Of a stretch of DNA of 64,000 nt, positions 22,940 to 35,540 are shown piece after piece (within the stretch, counting starts at the first letter, position 1; each line of letters begins with the position of its first letter). Source of the stretch: Saxidomus purpurata (Eukaryota > Mollusca > Bivalvia > Venerida > Veneridae); the NCBI GenBank assembly GCA_022818135.1, contig JAFMSR010000017.1, positions 7,545,533 through 7,609,532 of the forward strand. Direction: 5' to 3'. The position numbers were made by a program, and so were the translations under genes. The notes beneath the pieces are model-generated. The model was given only the letters and a program-made list of their open reading frames with translations, was not told the DNA's origin and did no database searches.

Positions 22940-23117
22940 CTTCTTTTGTTGCTTGATCCTCTTTAATCTGGTCCATTGTTCTCGTTATCTTCTCTTGATA
23001 ATGTTCAATGGCAGCCCGCGTTCGCGCAGACTCCCCTTCCGCGGCCCCTGTACAAGCATCAGTCTCGTCTGTGGTATCACTACAACCACTGCCATTCTCT
23101 CTATTTCCAGAATCCTC
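22940..23117 (-). CDS. TMCC exon 3
   Basis: The exon is 178 nt, between acceptor ttattacag and donor gtatag. It encodes an acidic low-complexity stretch (EDSGNRENGSGCSDTTDETD) followed by the start of the conserved coiled coil (ARTRAAIEHYQEKITRTMDQ). It enters in phase 0 and leaves one base, matching exons 2 and 4. Confidence 0.9.
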
Positions 23118-23149
23118 CTGTAATAAAAATAAGTCTGTGTTTTAATGCA

Positions 23150-23580
23150 GTAAATAAGTTCAAATCTAGTCAATGTGTTCTAATCTACTAAATCAATGTG
23201 TTCTAATGTAGTTAATATGTTCAAATGTATTCAATATGTTCCAATGTAATCTATGTTTTCGAATCTAGTGAATGTGTTCTAATCTAAGGAATGTGTTCTA
23301 ATCTAGTCAATGAGTTTCAATGTAATAATGTTCTAATCTAGTGAATTTGGTCTAATCTAGGGAACGTGTTCTAATCTAGTTAAAGTGTTCTTATATAATC
23401 AATATGTTCTAATCTGGTCAATGTATTCTGATCTAGTCAATGTATTGTGAACTAATCAATGTGTTCTACTAAATCTTGTCCATATATTATGACTGTTTCC
23501 AATCTAGTGAATGATTGTGTTTTCAAAGAATCAAAATGTTCTAATGTGCTAAATCTAGTCATCGTGTTCAAATTGAAACA
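23150..23580. repeat. ~20-bp minisatellite (tctaatctagtcaatgtgt)
   Basis: About twenty imperfect copies start about 30 bp beyond the acceptor side of TMCC exon 3, within intron 2. The open frames over it are repeat artefacts. Confidence 0.8.
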
Positions 23581-23651
23581 ATGCACACTTTTGACTACAT
23601 TTTACCTATTACAGAATAGCTTAGTTTCCATAATTGTCACACTCTTCACCC

Positions 23652-24870
23652 AAACTAGAACTGTCACAAGAGTGACGAATTATACCCCCACAATACAGCT
23701 TTGTCACAGAAGTATGGCAACCATAAGAAAGGAATGGCCACAAGGACATACATTTCAGTTATTATACAATAAGTTGTGTAAATGTATTGTTTTAATAGCA
23801 CACAAAATATGTAAGGTTGGAAAGTATGGATTATTATTAAATTTAATAGGTTTATTTCAAACATGTTAATATCACTAACCTCCCTATCAAATTTCATGAT
23901 CCTAGCCCCAAGCGTTCTTAAGTTATAATCCGGAAACCGTTTAACTGTTCCGAGTCATGTGACCTTGACCTACAGACCTCAAAGTCAAACCTGACCTGTA
24001 TTTCATGATGTTACACCTGTGTACCAAAAATTATTTCAATAGATCAAGCCTTTCATGAGTTATCATCCGGAAACAGTTTTACTGTTCAGGATCACTGTGA
24101 CCTTGACCTTTGGCCTACTGACCCCAAAGTCGAACTTGACCTGTATTTCATGATGTTACAGCTGTGTACCAAAAATAATATAAATCGGTCAAGTCGTTCA
24201 GGAGTTATCATCCGGAAACCGTTTTACCATTCCGAGTCACTGTGACCTTGACCTACAGACCTCAAAGTCAAACTTGACCTGTATTTCATGTTGTAACACC
24301 TGTGTACCAAAAATTATTTAAATCGGTCAAGTCTTTCATGAGTTATCATCCGGAAACCGTTTTACTGTTCAGGGTCACTGTGTCCTTGACCTTTGACCTA
24401 CTGACCCCAAAGTCGAACTTGACCTGTATTTTCTGATGATGCACCTGTGTACCAAAAATTATTTAAATCGGTCAAGTCGTTCATGGGTTGCCATCCGGAA
24501 ACCGTTTTACTGTTCAAGGTCACTGTGACCTTGACCTTTGGCCTACTGACCCCAAAGTCAAACTTGACCTGTATTTCATGATATTACAGTGGTGTACCAA
24601 AAATTATTTAAATTGGTCCAGTCGTTCATGAGTTATCATCCGGAAACTGTTTTACTGTTCAGGGTCACTGTGACCTTGACCTTTGACCTACTGACCCCAA
24701 AGTCGAACTTGACCTGTATTTTTTTATGTTGCACCTGTGTACTAAATATTATTTAAATCGGTCAAGTCGTTCATGAGTTATCATCCGGAAACCATAAGAC
24801 CGACTGACCAACCGACAAGCTCACTCCTATATACCCCCCCCCCCAAACTTCGTTTTGTGGGGGTATAATA
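23652..24870. mobile_element. non-autonomous element with 145-bp internal satellite
   Basis: Perfect 14-bp inverted repeats, TTATACCCCCACAA (23680-23693) and its complement (24855-24868), enclose six tandem units of about 145 bp (two are 137-138). Each unit contains tcatccggaaaccg, gtgaccttgacct and cttgacctgtattt. A hairpin (cccccaaac/gttttgtggggg) lies at the right end. Tandem repeats inside a terminally palindromic shell are known from bivalve non-autonomous transposons ('pearl'-like elements). The superfamily assignment is uncertain. Confidence 0.75.
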
Positions 24871-26640
24871 AAACCTCTTTTAATCTTGCTGCTAAATTAA
24901 CAAATTTAAAGCAGTGAATTTTGGTCCCTCTTCCATGATGGCGTCAATTTCCCCAAACAAACCAGTTTGAAATAGTACTTTTTACCTATTAACAATTCAT
25001 TAACTTGCTGGCAATCAATGGATTCTGCCTGTATAACCAGTGCAGATCATGATCAGTCTGTACATCAGTGTGTATAGTGTAATCATGATCTGCACAGTGT
25101 GTTATCAATCAGTAAACTTTTACTGCATCACTCTTTAGACAATTACTCTCAGGTACTGTTCAAGTTGTAGCATTGACAAGTCCATTTTAGAAATAAAGCA
25201 AGGTAAGGGGTTCTCTGTTCATTGATTCCTTTTCTGCTAGGATTGGACATTTATTTCTTACATTTATTACATAATTATACCACAACCAGCCTTTTTTCTA
25301 GGGAAGGGTTTTTTTCACTGGTATTTACATTGGAAATCATGATATATTGCAGAAGATTAAATATTCATGAAGGTAGGGAAATTCAGTTGCTAGCATTATT
25401 GGCATACTTCTCTAAATTAGTTTTAGTGCATCAATGCAAGTTGAACTAAAAGCACTGATGTAACAGGTGGCAATTGTTCTTAGAACTGCCTTATCAAGTC
25501 ACTTGAAACTGGAGCTATTACTGAAGGTGACGAATAGTTAGTTCTTTTTTATGTATATTTTTATTATACATTCATATTTATTAAGCAATACTCTTCAATT
25601 AAATTCAATATAAATGATGGACGAGAAAAACAACCAAGTTGCCAATCCATGTGTATAATAAGGTCTGTGGCCATATTAAAGGGATATAAATCATGACAAC
25701 CCATGACTGGCAGACCTTGATAACGCTTATCATATATTCATTTTTATCATCAATTCAATATGGATGATGGGTAGAATCTCCCCATACAGGAGAACTCAAT
25801 GTTTCTATTGGAAAACAGTAGCTAATCCATGTGTTAATCAATCTCTGACCATATTAAACTGATTTGTGACGTCAAATGCCCGGCAGACCTCAATGGCTCA
25901 AACTACCAATCCTTCTAACTCAAATCGTCGCCCCCTTCCAGTTTAAGTGAACGAAGTTTTACTGTACTTAAAAATTGCTTCATACATTTTACTTGTTTTG
26001 CTTAATTGCTTTTTATATCGGTCAAAATTGGCATTATGTCTGACCAAACTTTTTCAAACATCTGCTCAAAACCTCTAGCAACTAGCCAAAATGCTCTAAT
26101 GTACATGGTAAAAATGTTTCACTGTGTCTGGGCAATGTGTTTAACCGTACCTAGGCTACTATGCTTTACTGTATTTGGCCAATGGAATTAACTGGTTCTG
26201 GCCAAAAGTGCTTCATTCACAATACCTGGCCAAAATGTTTTACTGTCTATCAATGTGGACATACAGTGTATAGGTGCAGTCAAATTACTTCACGCTTGCT
26301 CCATTTTCTATATAATCCAGGGCAACATTCCAGTCAGTTCAATTAATTTGGCACATTTCACAGACAATGGTTGGAGAATATAGTACAGCTGTATGTTTCT
26401 GAACCTTGATCTACTACTGTGTACAACTTTACTCTTCAGCACCTGACTCAAAGTCTTGTCTGCTTGCATGTGCTGAATATTACTGTGAAATTCAGGGATA
26501 TTTTCAATTAGCATTGATTTCATGAGCAGACCGATCCAACATTACCATAAGAAAAAAATGAAACAAATTTGCATTTTATTGAAATTTTACGCCCACAAAA
26601 TTAATGTCATGCACAGTATACCATTCCAATACACCAAACC
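24871..26640. other. TMCC intron 2 sequence with minor repeats
   Basis: No exon was seen. There is a palindromic gatcatgatc element at about 25043-25100, a diverged direct duplication (about 25615-25740 and 25760-25930, sharing aatccatgtgt and ggcagacct), and degenerate ctggccaaaatgttttactg repeats at 26035-26260. Confidence 0.6.
25043..25100. repeat. palindromic gcagatcatgatc / gatcatgatctgc element
   Basis: Arms gtgcagatcatgatc and aatcatgatctgcac face each other across about 30 bp. Related copies or half copies occur near 27475, 32215, 32975-33045 and 50405. This looks like a short palindromic MITE family. Confidence 0.55.
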
Positions 26641-26654
26641 CAAATACTCATTTG

Positions 26655-26900
26655 TGGGCCTTCAAGATTGCTCAGTGGTTAGGGCATTTGCCTCGGGACT
26701 GGGAGGTAACAGGTTCAAATCCCAGCCAGAGGAAGAAGTGTGTCCATTGGCAATTAGACACTGATTCCATACGTTCAGCTGTCTACCCAACTGTAAAGGG
26801 TAGCAGTGACAAAAAACTCACTTGCAGCCTCTCTCTCGTGCGAGTGATGACATCTGGAACGATGACATCTGGAACGAGTGTTTGAGAGCAACTCCATACA
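26655..26900 (+). repeat. tRNA-derived SINE
   Basis: The A box (ttgctcagtggttaggg, 26669-26685) and B box (ggttcaaatcc, 26712-26722) are followed by a tRNA-unrelated body. A short duplication of gatgacatctggaac lies near the 3' end. Confidence 0.75.
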
Positions 26901-27079
26901 CTACAGGAGCTTGCTTCACAATCAAACTAAGAAACGTTAGTATAGATTAGACTAAATACTAAGTTTCCTGTATGCCACTTTTTATCATAATAAGTAACCT
27001 ACATATTCGAAAGTGCTATACATTTTCGTGCTTATCTTATCTTCCAACATATCAGTCAAAAAGGTACAAAATTTCTTAC

Positions 27080-27275
27080 ATCTTTCTCCAAGTCTTCTAA
27101 ACTGCGTGATACTGGCTGCGAAAAACCCGCTTCATCTGGAAGCTGAAGTGTGCTGGATCTCGGCTTTCCGATACTGTTCTCAGGGGACAGCTGGCGTTTC
27201 GGAAGATTTGGACTCTTGGAAATAAGTTTCTTCAGACCAGGCTTGAGTAGAGGAAGCTTGGCTTCAGACTTTTTC
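27080..27275 (-). CDS. TMCC exon 2 (basic, Ser/Pro-rich)
   Basis: The exon is 196 nt, between acceptor tctttctttcag and donor gtaaga. It encodes KKSEAKLPLLKPGLKKLISK, a serine/proline-rich linker, then SRSLEDLEKD. There is no defined domain. Its assignment rests on splice phase and on continuity with exon 3; its N-terminal linker character fits the variable region before the TMCC coiled coil. Confidence 0.8.
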
Positions 27276-27320
27276 CTGAAAGAAAGACAAATCAATTATT
27301 CTTTATACAATTTATTACAG

Positions 27321-27380
27321 ACTTTTTGGTTTCAGACTTCTTCCTGAAAGAAAGAAGAATGATTCTTTAGGTAATTTATT
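27321..27380 (-). repeat. partial tandem duplicate of the exon 2 5' splice junction
   Basis: The segment ttcagacttcttcctgaaag and what follows repeats 27264-27320 at a distance of about 65 bp. The repeated part includes the polypyrimidine tract, the AG acceptor and the first codons of exon 2. The duplicate acceptor (exon start would be 27343) reads in frame for about 15 codons and then meets a stop. Confidence 0.7.
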
Positions 27381-28886
27381 ATAAGCTTTTATTAGCAGTC
27401 GAACTGCCTAAATAACAGCTGCTTGAGGCTAGAAATTCAGAGAGCAGTGAAGATTATGATCATCCACTTTTCAGCAACCTGATCATGATCTGCACTTTTC
27501 ATCTAATATTTTCACCCTAGCAAATTGAATGGTACTCCCTAATCCAAAGATGGACAAGTCCATTTTATGAAATTAGTGGTGCTCAGTTAAACACTAAGCC
27601 ATTGGCTGTATAGTTAAGAAGGAAGATTAGTTCATCAATACTGCAGATCAAAAGACAATCCCATGTGAGGTCAGCTGTCTGATTAAGTGACAAATCCATT
27701 TATTAACACAGTGTCTGGATCTGGTGGACATGACAACGACAGGGAATGTGGTTTAACTTTTAACTTCACCGACATATAATACACAATGTTATGGGCTGGG
27801 CTGAGTTGTATAGAACCGCTATAGTAAGAATATTCAGTCACCTTTGGTAAACAAAAAAAAATGAATTCTCTTATGAATTTAACTTCTGTCAATCATTATA
27901 GCAAGGTATTTTCAGTAGGTTCTTTCAAAATTTTGACATATACTGAGGTACATTTGAATAAGAGGCAGCCATTAACTTGTGGAGTCTGAATCTAGAGTTA
28001 TGATAAAAAAACCTTTTATGTGTTTAAGTGGGCATAATGTGCATATTTAAGTAGAACTGTTTGAGCAGTTTTGGTGGGGGACAATCCCAGGAACAATCCC
28101 ATGAAGTTTCCTTGCAAATGAGGCCCTGTGGTCAATTTATATTGAGATGTCATTTGAAGCAATTGTTGATGACGGATGACAGACATTTGGTAATCACATA
28201 AGCTCACCATTTCTCAGGTGAGCTCAAAATTCTGATAAGGAAACAATTATATGTTTAGAGCAGGAAAACTAATCTGTCTGTGAGGTATCAATCGATACTT
28301 AAAACTCAATTATCTCTTTTCAGATAATGCAATGTTAACAATTTTCACATTTATTACATTTGCTTAAAGGCCAAGGATCACTCTGGTTGCTACAATAATT
28401 TTATTACTCACAGATCTTTACAATTACCAAGAAAGATGTCTAAACCTGTGAAATTGTATTTTTACAAAACAAAATTCTCTAACCTTGCTCTTTAAATTTT
28501 CTGAGGGTTGAAAATATTTTAGAGCAGCATTTTTTTTTCAATGACACTGCAAAAATAAGACACTCTTTCAGACAACACTGAAGATGGAAGTCATACTTTG
28601 ATCAACATGGTTTTAGGGTATTCAATAAAACACAGCACTGTCAATGTTCTATAAAAACATCATGGTTTCATCTCTGACACTATAGAAAGTGACCATGGGG
28701 CTTTAAAAGTAATATTACACTAGCTAAAAGAGGCAATCAATTTTAGAAAGACATTAAGCAAATTAATGATTTATAATTTTAGGAAAAGCTATAACTAAAA
28801 GTGTGTATGAATCTGTTTGCTAGCTTCTATCCATACTGCAAATTCCCTAACCATGCATATGCTTATATGAGAAATCTCTGTGTGTA
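27381..28886. other. TMCC intron 1, no gene seen
   Basis: This is AT-rich intron sequence. A fragment of the 'ctcaggtgagctc' transposon family ends at about 28225, preceded by a gacggatgacagaca run. No exon was recognised. Confidence 0.5.
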
Positions 28887-29077
28887 CAGTAAACTTCATT
28901 TATAACGAACTCTTTGGGAACATTTAAATTTGTTCTCTATATCTTGAGTTTGTTATATCCATATGACACTATATATCATTGTAAAATAACGAAAGAAGAA
29001 AAACTTTGGCAGATAAAATTTGTTCTTTACATCCGAATTTTCGCTTTATCCAGAGTTGTTATATACAAAGTTTACAG
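28887..29077. mobile_element. mariner/pogo-like MITE
   Basis: Imperfect inverted ends of about 24 bp, cagtaaacttcatttataac at the left and the complement of gttatatacaaagtttacag at the right, are flanked by TA on both sides. The CAGT start, TA target and 'tataacgaac' motif resemble pogo/Tigger-type MITEs. The length is 191 bp with no coding capacity. Confidence 0.65.
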
Positions 29078-29479
29078 TATCATTTTAACACCTTACATTA
29101 TGCATAAAGCAATATGACCATTCTTAACAGAAATTTAACTTTAACAAGTTCATGGTTGTCTATGGTATCTCACCATATCACAGCAGACTCATGTATTAAA
29201 CAGTTCATATTCTCACCACTTTGAATTTGATACATCTAGTTATCAAGAAAAATAAGTTGATCATCACAGATATTATCAAGTATACAGCATATTGCCTCTT
29301 GAGATTCCAGCACATTACCTGGCTGAACTAAGTAAATTAATTATTCTATCAATCAATATAACATGTTTGTTCTGGCCATGATATTATAACAAACTACACT
29401 AGCTCTCCTAGAAACAAATGGGTGGTTTTCATCCCCCATTTAATACACAATTCTCTCACATTAGTCAGGAAAATATTCC

Positions 29480-29760
29480 CTTTTCTATTTTCTCAGCTGT
29501 CAGTCAAGTCAATTTTCTATATTTTTGGCCATAAGTCAGGCCAATTTCCTGTTTCTTCAGTCAGGTCAATTTTCTACATTCTTGGCCATAAGTCAGGCCA
29601 ATTTCCCATTTCTTTAGTCAGGTCAATTTTCTACATTTTTGGCCATAAGTCAGGCCAATTTCCCATTTCTTTATTCATGAGGTCAACTTTCTACATTTTG
29701 GCCATAAGTCAGGCCAATTTCCCATTTCTTCAGTCATATTAATTTTCTATTTTCTGTGCC
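29480..29760. repeat. 57-bp minisatellite, about 4.5 copies
   Basis: The unit contains ggccataagtcaggccaatt and ggtcaattttctacattttt. Spacings are 57, 57 and 59. Because 57 is divisible by three, it gives an open frame that is not a gene. Confidence 0.85.
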
Positions 29761-30004
29761 ATTCTAAAGTCAGGATATATTTTCTGTTACTGAATTTTTC
29801 TAATTAAGGTTAGGGATGCTCAATATTTTAGTGCAACAAATGGCACTTTAAAAAAACACAAATTTTATACTCAATTAACCAAACATGAGTCCCATACATA
29901 TGTACTAAATAAGAAGAGATTATATTTTTCTATTTCAATCATATAGACGAAACCTATCTTTTAATAAATTAAACACCAGACAAAATTATATTTTATAGAC
30001 AATT

Positions 30005-30475
30005 CATGAATTTCAGAGATCACTCATGATAGTAAGTGATCATTTTATGAATGTAAGAGTGCACTCATGAATGTAATGGATCACTCATGAATGTAAGAGA
30101 TCACTATATGCAAGAGATCACTCATGAATGTCAGAGATCACTCGTGAAAGTTAGAGATCACTCACGAAAGTTAGAGATCACTCACGAATGTCAGAGATCA
30201 CTCACGAATGTAAGAGATCACTCATGAATGTAAGAGATCACTCATTAATGTTAGAGACCACTCATGCATGTAAGAGATCACTCATAAATGTAAGATATCA
30301 CTCATGCTGTAATGGATCACTCATAAATGTAAGTGATCACTCAAACATGTAAGTGATCACTCATGAGTGTAAGAGATCACTCATAAATGTAAGAGAGCAC
30401 TAAAATGTAAAAGATCACTCATGAATGAAAGGATCACTTCATGAATGTAAGAGATCATTTTATCACTGTGTATAG
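30005..30475. repeat. 20-bp minisatellite (gagatcactcatgaatgtaa)
   Basis: About 23 imperfect units differ by single substitutions and small indels. The array lies in TMCC intron 1. Confidence 0.9.
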
Positions 30476-30479
30476 GACA

Positions 30480-33175
30480 TCATTTTTGAATATAACAGAG
30501 ATAATTTGTGCATGTAATGGATCATTCATAAATGTAAAAGATCTCTTTTTTTTACTGTTAAGAGACTTTTATATGAGTGTCACAGTGACCATTTATAATG
30601 CTTGTTATAATTACAGATGTACATTATGTCTAAGTGATGAATAAATGTCAAAATTTATTACAGTGAAAAATGCCTGAATGTAAGAAACAAGTTTTGAATC
30701 ACAATTTATTCATTACCCAAAACTTTACAACTCATATGAATCACAGTTTGTTTGTTATTCTGCCCCATAAAATGTTGACATTTTACCAAACAAAATTGAA
30801 CACAATCAATAAGGAGCAGAATCAGCAAACCCAATAAGTCAGTTGGTAACTGGTTGTAATTCCTGATTAAGTCTGTGTTTAAGTCATTGACAATTGAATT
30901 AATTCCAAATATCTCCCGACAATAAAATATTCAGCGACCAATTCATTACTAAAGACATACAGCTTTTCCATGATGGCCTACTGGGCAATAGAAATTGCCA
31001 AGTCAGCATATAATCTGGGGCTCATGTATCTGTCAATAAGACTATTCCTGGAAATAACGTTAATGTAAATGAATGTGATGAATGAAATTGTCTTCTTTGT
31101 CCAAGAAAGGCAGCGGGTGATTCATAATATAAAGAAAAACATCCGATAAAATAACAGTTTCAAGGTCATCGATAATCATTATGAAAACAAACTGGTACAT
31201 TATATATGAGGCAATTGGTAATAAATAAAATAAAGTTCTATTTTATGTCTGTCTAGAAATATCATTCAAACACTGTATATTCATCCAAGGATTGGTGAGG
31301 CCAGACATGGAAATGCAATATAACTGATCAAGTTACTTTTATTCTTCTCTGAAGACTTGCCATAAGTTTCAAATTATGAGCCAGAACTTCTTTTTTTTTT
31401 GGTAATGTTGTCATGAGTAATACTAGTTAAACAGTTAAAGTAAAACCTAGATCTATATTAATTTGTGCACAAGCAGGCTATATAGTGCAGCCGCAGTAAA
31501 GTTACATAATACTGCTAATTTATTGTTTTGTTTTGGAGTTGTGGAAAGTCACACCTTTTAAATTTTGAACAGGCTACCTGACTCACTTGTTGCACAGTGC
31601 AGTACATGGGATTTCATTAAGTTGGTTAATACTGTACTTTTACTTTCTATCCTGCTAAACTGCACTGTACTGTAGATTGGTTTAAAGCTCCCACCTGTAA
31701 CTATTAACAGTTGAAAGGAGCATATAACCCCCAAGAAAAAAACTATTATGAAAGTATTAATTGCCTTTACACTGTTCACTGACTGAACAAAATTTTTGTA
31801 ATACATACATGGTCACAAGGAGTTTATCTTTCCATCATTCATCTAAGCACTATAAGGCCAGCAGAATCCCATCCTCCAGGACGTTTTGGGGCGAAAATTT
31901 AAGTCTCAACTAAGAAGGTGGCTGTTATTATATGTACATAATTATGTACCTACAAGCTGTTAAGTGCATATGATACATGCATTAGAATATTACTTGCAAT
32001 CTTATTTTTTTCTTTATGATATTCAAAGCATGTCAGAATATATTTGTTACAGGAAGTTCAATATACACTGCTTACTCATTCCTAACAGGGTACCTGAAAC
32101 AAACATTCAATTGATAGTTACATACAATCATTCTCTGATAATATATCTTACAATATGTATCAGTCTTTAACCTACTGATGGCTTAACTGACTTTGACTAT
32201 TTCAAACCAGTGTAGATCATGATCAGCCTGCAAATTTGTATACGCTCTGATCATAACACTGCAGTTTAATAGCTTAAATAATTAAGTCAGTACGTAATTT
32301 TCAGTGGACACCCTTTTGAACAATTAGTACTTTTATTTCACCCACTGAAGGATGGACATTAGTCCACTACGTCACTGTTCAAGCCAAATACTATTAGCAC
32401 CTGATAGGTGATAATTTTTCATCACATATTGTCAAGCTGTATCTAATAAATGGCTTAGTAAAAACAGGTTATATAATTCAGACTTTGGTAAGAATCATCG
32501 GATAGCCACTTAAATTTGCTAGAGGGCAGATTGAGATATATATAAACATTAGACTTTGGACTGTGTTAGGCAAATAAAGCAAAAAGACCATCCAGGTCTT
32601 TTTAAGTTTCTATATACTTTTGTAAAATGTTTTACAATGGTCAAACAAATTTGAGCAAACTGCTTGGCAATCATCTAGCTAGCCCACACTTCCTGCAGCT
32701 CTGTAATATCTAGCACTAAGCATACAGAAATGGTCTCAAACCATTTGTTTACAACAAATCAATTGATGAAGCAAATGTTACTTAATATCCAGTTCTTGAG
32801 AATATTTCTAGTAATTTCCTCTTATAAATGATACAAATTTTATGGCCATGGCAGTGACAAAGCTGTGGCATGGGGCATTGAACAATTACAAGAAACAAGT
32901 ATGTCACTGTCAGTGACTAAATGTCTTTTTAACATTTAACCTGCTAATGGCAAATGTTTCTGCCTTTGGGACCATTGTAGATCATGATTTAGCTAGCTAA
33001 CATATAGATCATATAGTTGTGCAGTTTGATCATGATCTGCACTGTTTATTATTCTGTCAATTTTCAGAGAGCAATTTTAATTTTCCTTTAGTTACATCAA
33101 GGACATTGCACATGTGAATGTTACACTGTCCTTCACCAGATTATCAATATACTTGTAGATCTCCAGTATTGGCAA
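30480..33175. other. TMCC intron 1, no gene seen
   Basis: This is AT-rich sequence without recognisable domains. Palindromic gatcatgatc-type fragments lie near 32210-32265 and 32970-33045. Confidence 0.5.
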
Positions 33176-33179
33176 GACA

Positions 33180-33740
33180 TGACATTCATGTTACAAGTGA
33201 TTTCTGACCATCAAGGAATAATACCATGCTACAGTCATGTTTTTATGGCTGAAGACATGATCATCATGCAGGTAACAGGTTATTATGACTTTTAACATGC
33301 TACTGGAGATTATGACCATGACATGAGGGTCATGTTACAGGTGATTATGACCACAACATGATTGTCATGTTAGAAGTGATTTCTGACCATCAAGATATAA
33401 TACCATGCTACAGTCATGTTTCTATGGCTGAAGACATGATCATCATGCAGGTAACAGGTTATTATGACTTTAAAAATACTACTGGAGATTATGACCATGA
33501 CATGAGGGTCATGTTACAGGTGATTATGACCACAACATGATTGTCATGTAACAAGTGATTTCTGACCATCAAGATATAATACCATGCTAGTCATGTTTCT
33601 ATGGCTTAAGACACGATCATCATGCAGGAAACAGGTTATTATGACTTTAAAACTGCTACTGGTGATTATAACCACAACATCAGGGTCATGTTACAGGTGA
33701 TTACGGCCATGACATGAGGGTCATGTGACAGGTGATTATG
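33180..33740. repeat. 179-bp tandem repeat, about 3 copies
   Basis: Units begin near 33201, 33380 and 33559 and contain tttctgaccatcaag, catgatcatcatgcagg and acatgagggtcatg. The array grades directly into the 35-bp array that follows. Confidence 0.85.
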
Positions 33741-34187
33741 GGTGGATATGACAGAGACATGATGATACTGGTACAGGTGGATATGACCGAGACATGATGA
33801 TACTGGTACAGGTGGATATGACCGAGACATGATGATACTGGTACAGGTGGATATGACCAAGACATTATGATAATGGTACAGGTGGATATGACCAAGACAT
33901 GATGATAATGGTACAGATGGATATGACCAAGACATGATGATAATGGTACAGGTGGATATGGCCAAGACATGATGATAATGGTACAGGTAGATATGACCAA
34001 GACATGATGATAATGGTACAGGTGGATATGGCCAAGACATGATGATAATGGTACAGGTGGATATGACCAAGACATGATGATAATGGTACAGGTGGATATG
34101 ACCAAGACATGATGATAATGGTACAGGTGGATATGATCAAGACATGATGATAATGGTACAGGTGGATATGACCAAGACATGATGATA
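33741..34187. repeat. 35-bp minisatellite, about 13 copies
   Basis: The unit ggtggatatgaccaagacat + gatgataatggtaca is nearly perfect. An earlier variant set (gaccgag, gatactgg) occupies the first copies. Minus-strand frames across it are repeat artefacts. Confidence 0.92.
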
Positions 34188-34508
34188 CGTAATGTTACAG
34201 ATGTTGCCAGGAAATGATGTTACCAACAGAAACATCTCTGAGATAACTAATTTTAATTAAAAGTTGTGGAACATAATTATAGTAACAGAGTTTAAATATG
34301 AATAGAGGCATCTTGAAACCTCTATGCTAAAAACATTTTGTAGTACAACTATAAATCTACTTCCTACAGAAAGCCAGCCTTAAGCCTTTCACAGCAAAAT
34401 CGCAAATAAGCTACCCTAGCTGACATTGCAAGGAAAATTCTGTCATACATGTGCAAATCAATAAGACATTGTTTGCTACAAAACTCCTGAAACTTAATAA
34501 TTATAAAG

Positions 34509-35534
34509 ACAAGAGAGCCATGATGGCTATCAGTATAATATTGCTCACCTGAGTGACTGCTCATCAATAAAAATATTGTGATGCATTTTCATTATTGAAT
34601 GCCAAATTTGACCTCTATCATGCTTACAAGCTTTTCCTTTTATTTGAAACGAGGACGTAATTACTGATCCCAGGTGACCCAGATCCAAAACATCAAGACA
34701 AACATTCTGACCAATTTTCATGCAAATGGGTATCAAATGTGAGCTTTGTAGTGTTAAAAAGGTTTTCCTTTGATTCAACTGTTTGACCTAAGTTTTTCAC
34801 TCCAAGTGACTTAGTTATGAACCTGGCCTATAGAGCCTAAGACAATCATTCTGACCAAAAATGTGACCCCTACAGTGTTAATAAGGCTTCTTTTATTATG
34901 CCAAAGTGACCAAGTTTTTGACTTAATATCTGACCTATTTTCAAACTAAACCTAATTCTCATTCAAACAGCAAATGAAAAATGCAGTGTCTATTGCATAC
35001 ACAAGGTTTTTCTATGTTTTGACCCAGTGACATAGTTTTTGACCAGAGATGACCCATATTTGAAATTGACCTAGCTTTCATTAAGACACTCGCAGATTCT
35101 GACCATGTTTCATGTACAGCTAGTGGAAAATGCAGCCTCTACAACGCATTCTAAAACGTTTTTATGATTTGACCTGGTGACCTAGTTTTTTACCTGAGAT
35201 GACCTGTTTTCAAATTAGACCTTAATTTCATCAAAAAATTCAATCTGACACTGTTAATTTAGTTTCACAAAAATCCAATGATAATTGCAGCCTCTACCAC
35301 ATACACAAAGTTTTTTTATGATTTGACTGACCCTATTTTTTGACCCGAAGTGACCCATATTCGATCTCCATTTCATTAAAACACTTTTATGACCAAGTTT
35401 TATAAAGATCCAGTTAAAAATCAGCCTCTCATATTGCATTTACAAGGTTTAATTTAGTGTAGACAGACAGAAAACAGACATCAGGCGAACACTTATAAGC
35501 TCACCTTGTTGCACCTCCTGCTCAGGTGAGCTAA
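34509..35534. mobile_element. non-autonomous repeat family 'gctcacctgag/ctcaggtgagc', copy 1
   Basis: It starts acaagagagccatgatggct, carries gctcacctgag 40 bp inside the left end, and ends ctcaggtgagctaa. The interior is a diverged tandem of a roughly 145-bp unit (atgatttgacc, tagtttttgacc, gatgacccatat). Other members are at 38084-38988, at 39884 (truncated) and at about 28195 (end only). Confidence 0.7.
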
Positions 35535-35540
35535 TAAACA

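Noticed and set aside
22926..23191. Plus-strand open frames over the TMCC exon at 22940
   Set aside because: They are shadows; the minus strand has correct splice sites and TMCC family homology.
21330..26900. tRNA genes suggested by A-box and B-box motifs
   Set aside because: No pairing acceptor stem or intact cloverleaf; the heads are joined to SINE bodies.
30005..30475. Possible CRISPR-like array of regularly spaced repeats
   Set aside because: Units are contiguous 20-bp tandem copies without unique spacers, in a eukaryotic intron.
33666..34187. Long minus-strand open frames with repeated 'SSCLGHIHLYHYHH'-like peptides
   Set aside because: They are translations of the 35-bp minisatellite in shifting frames, with no start context, splice sites or family.
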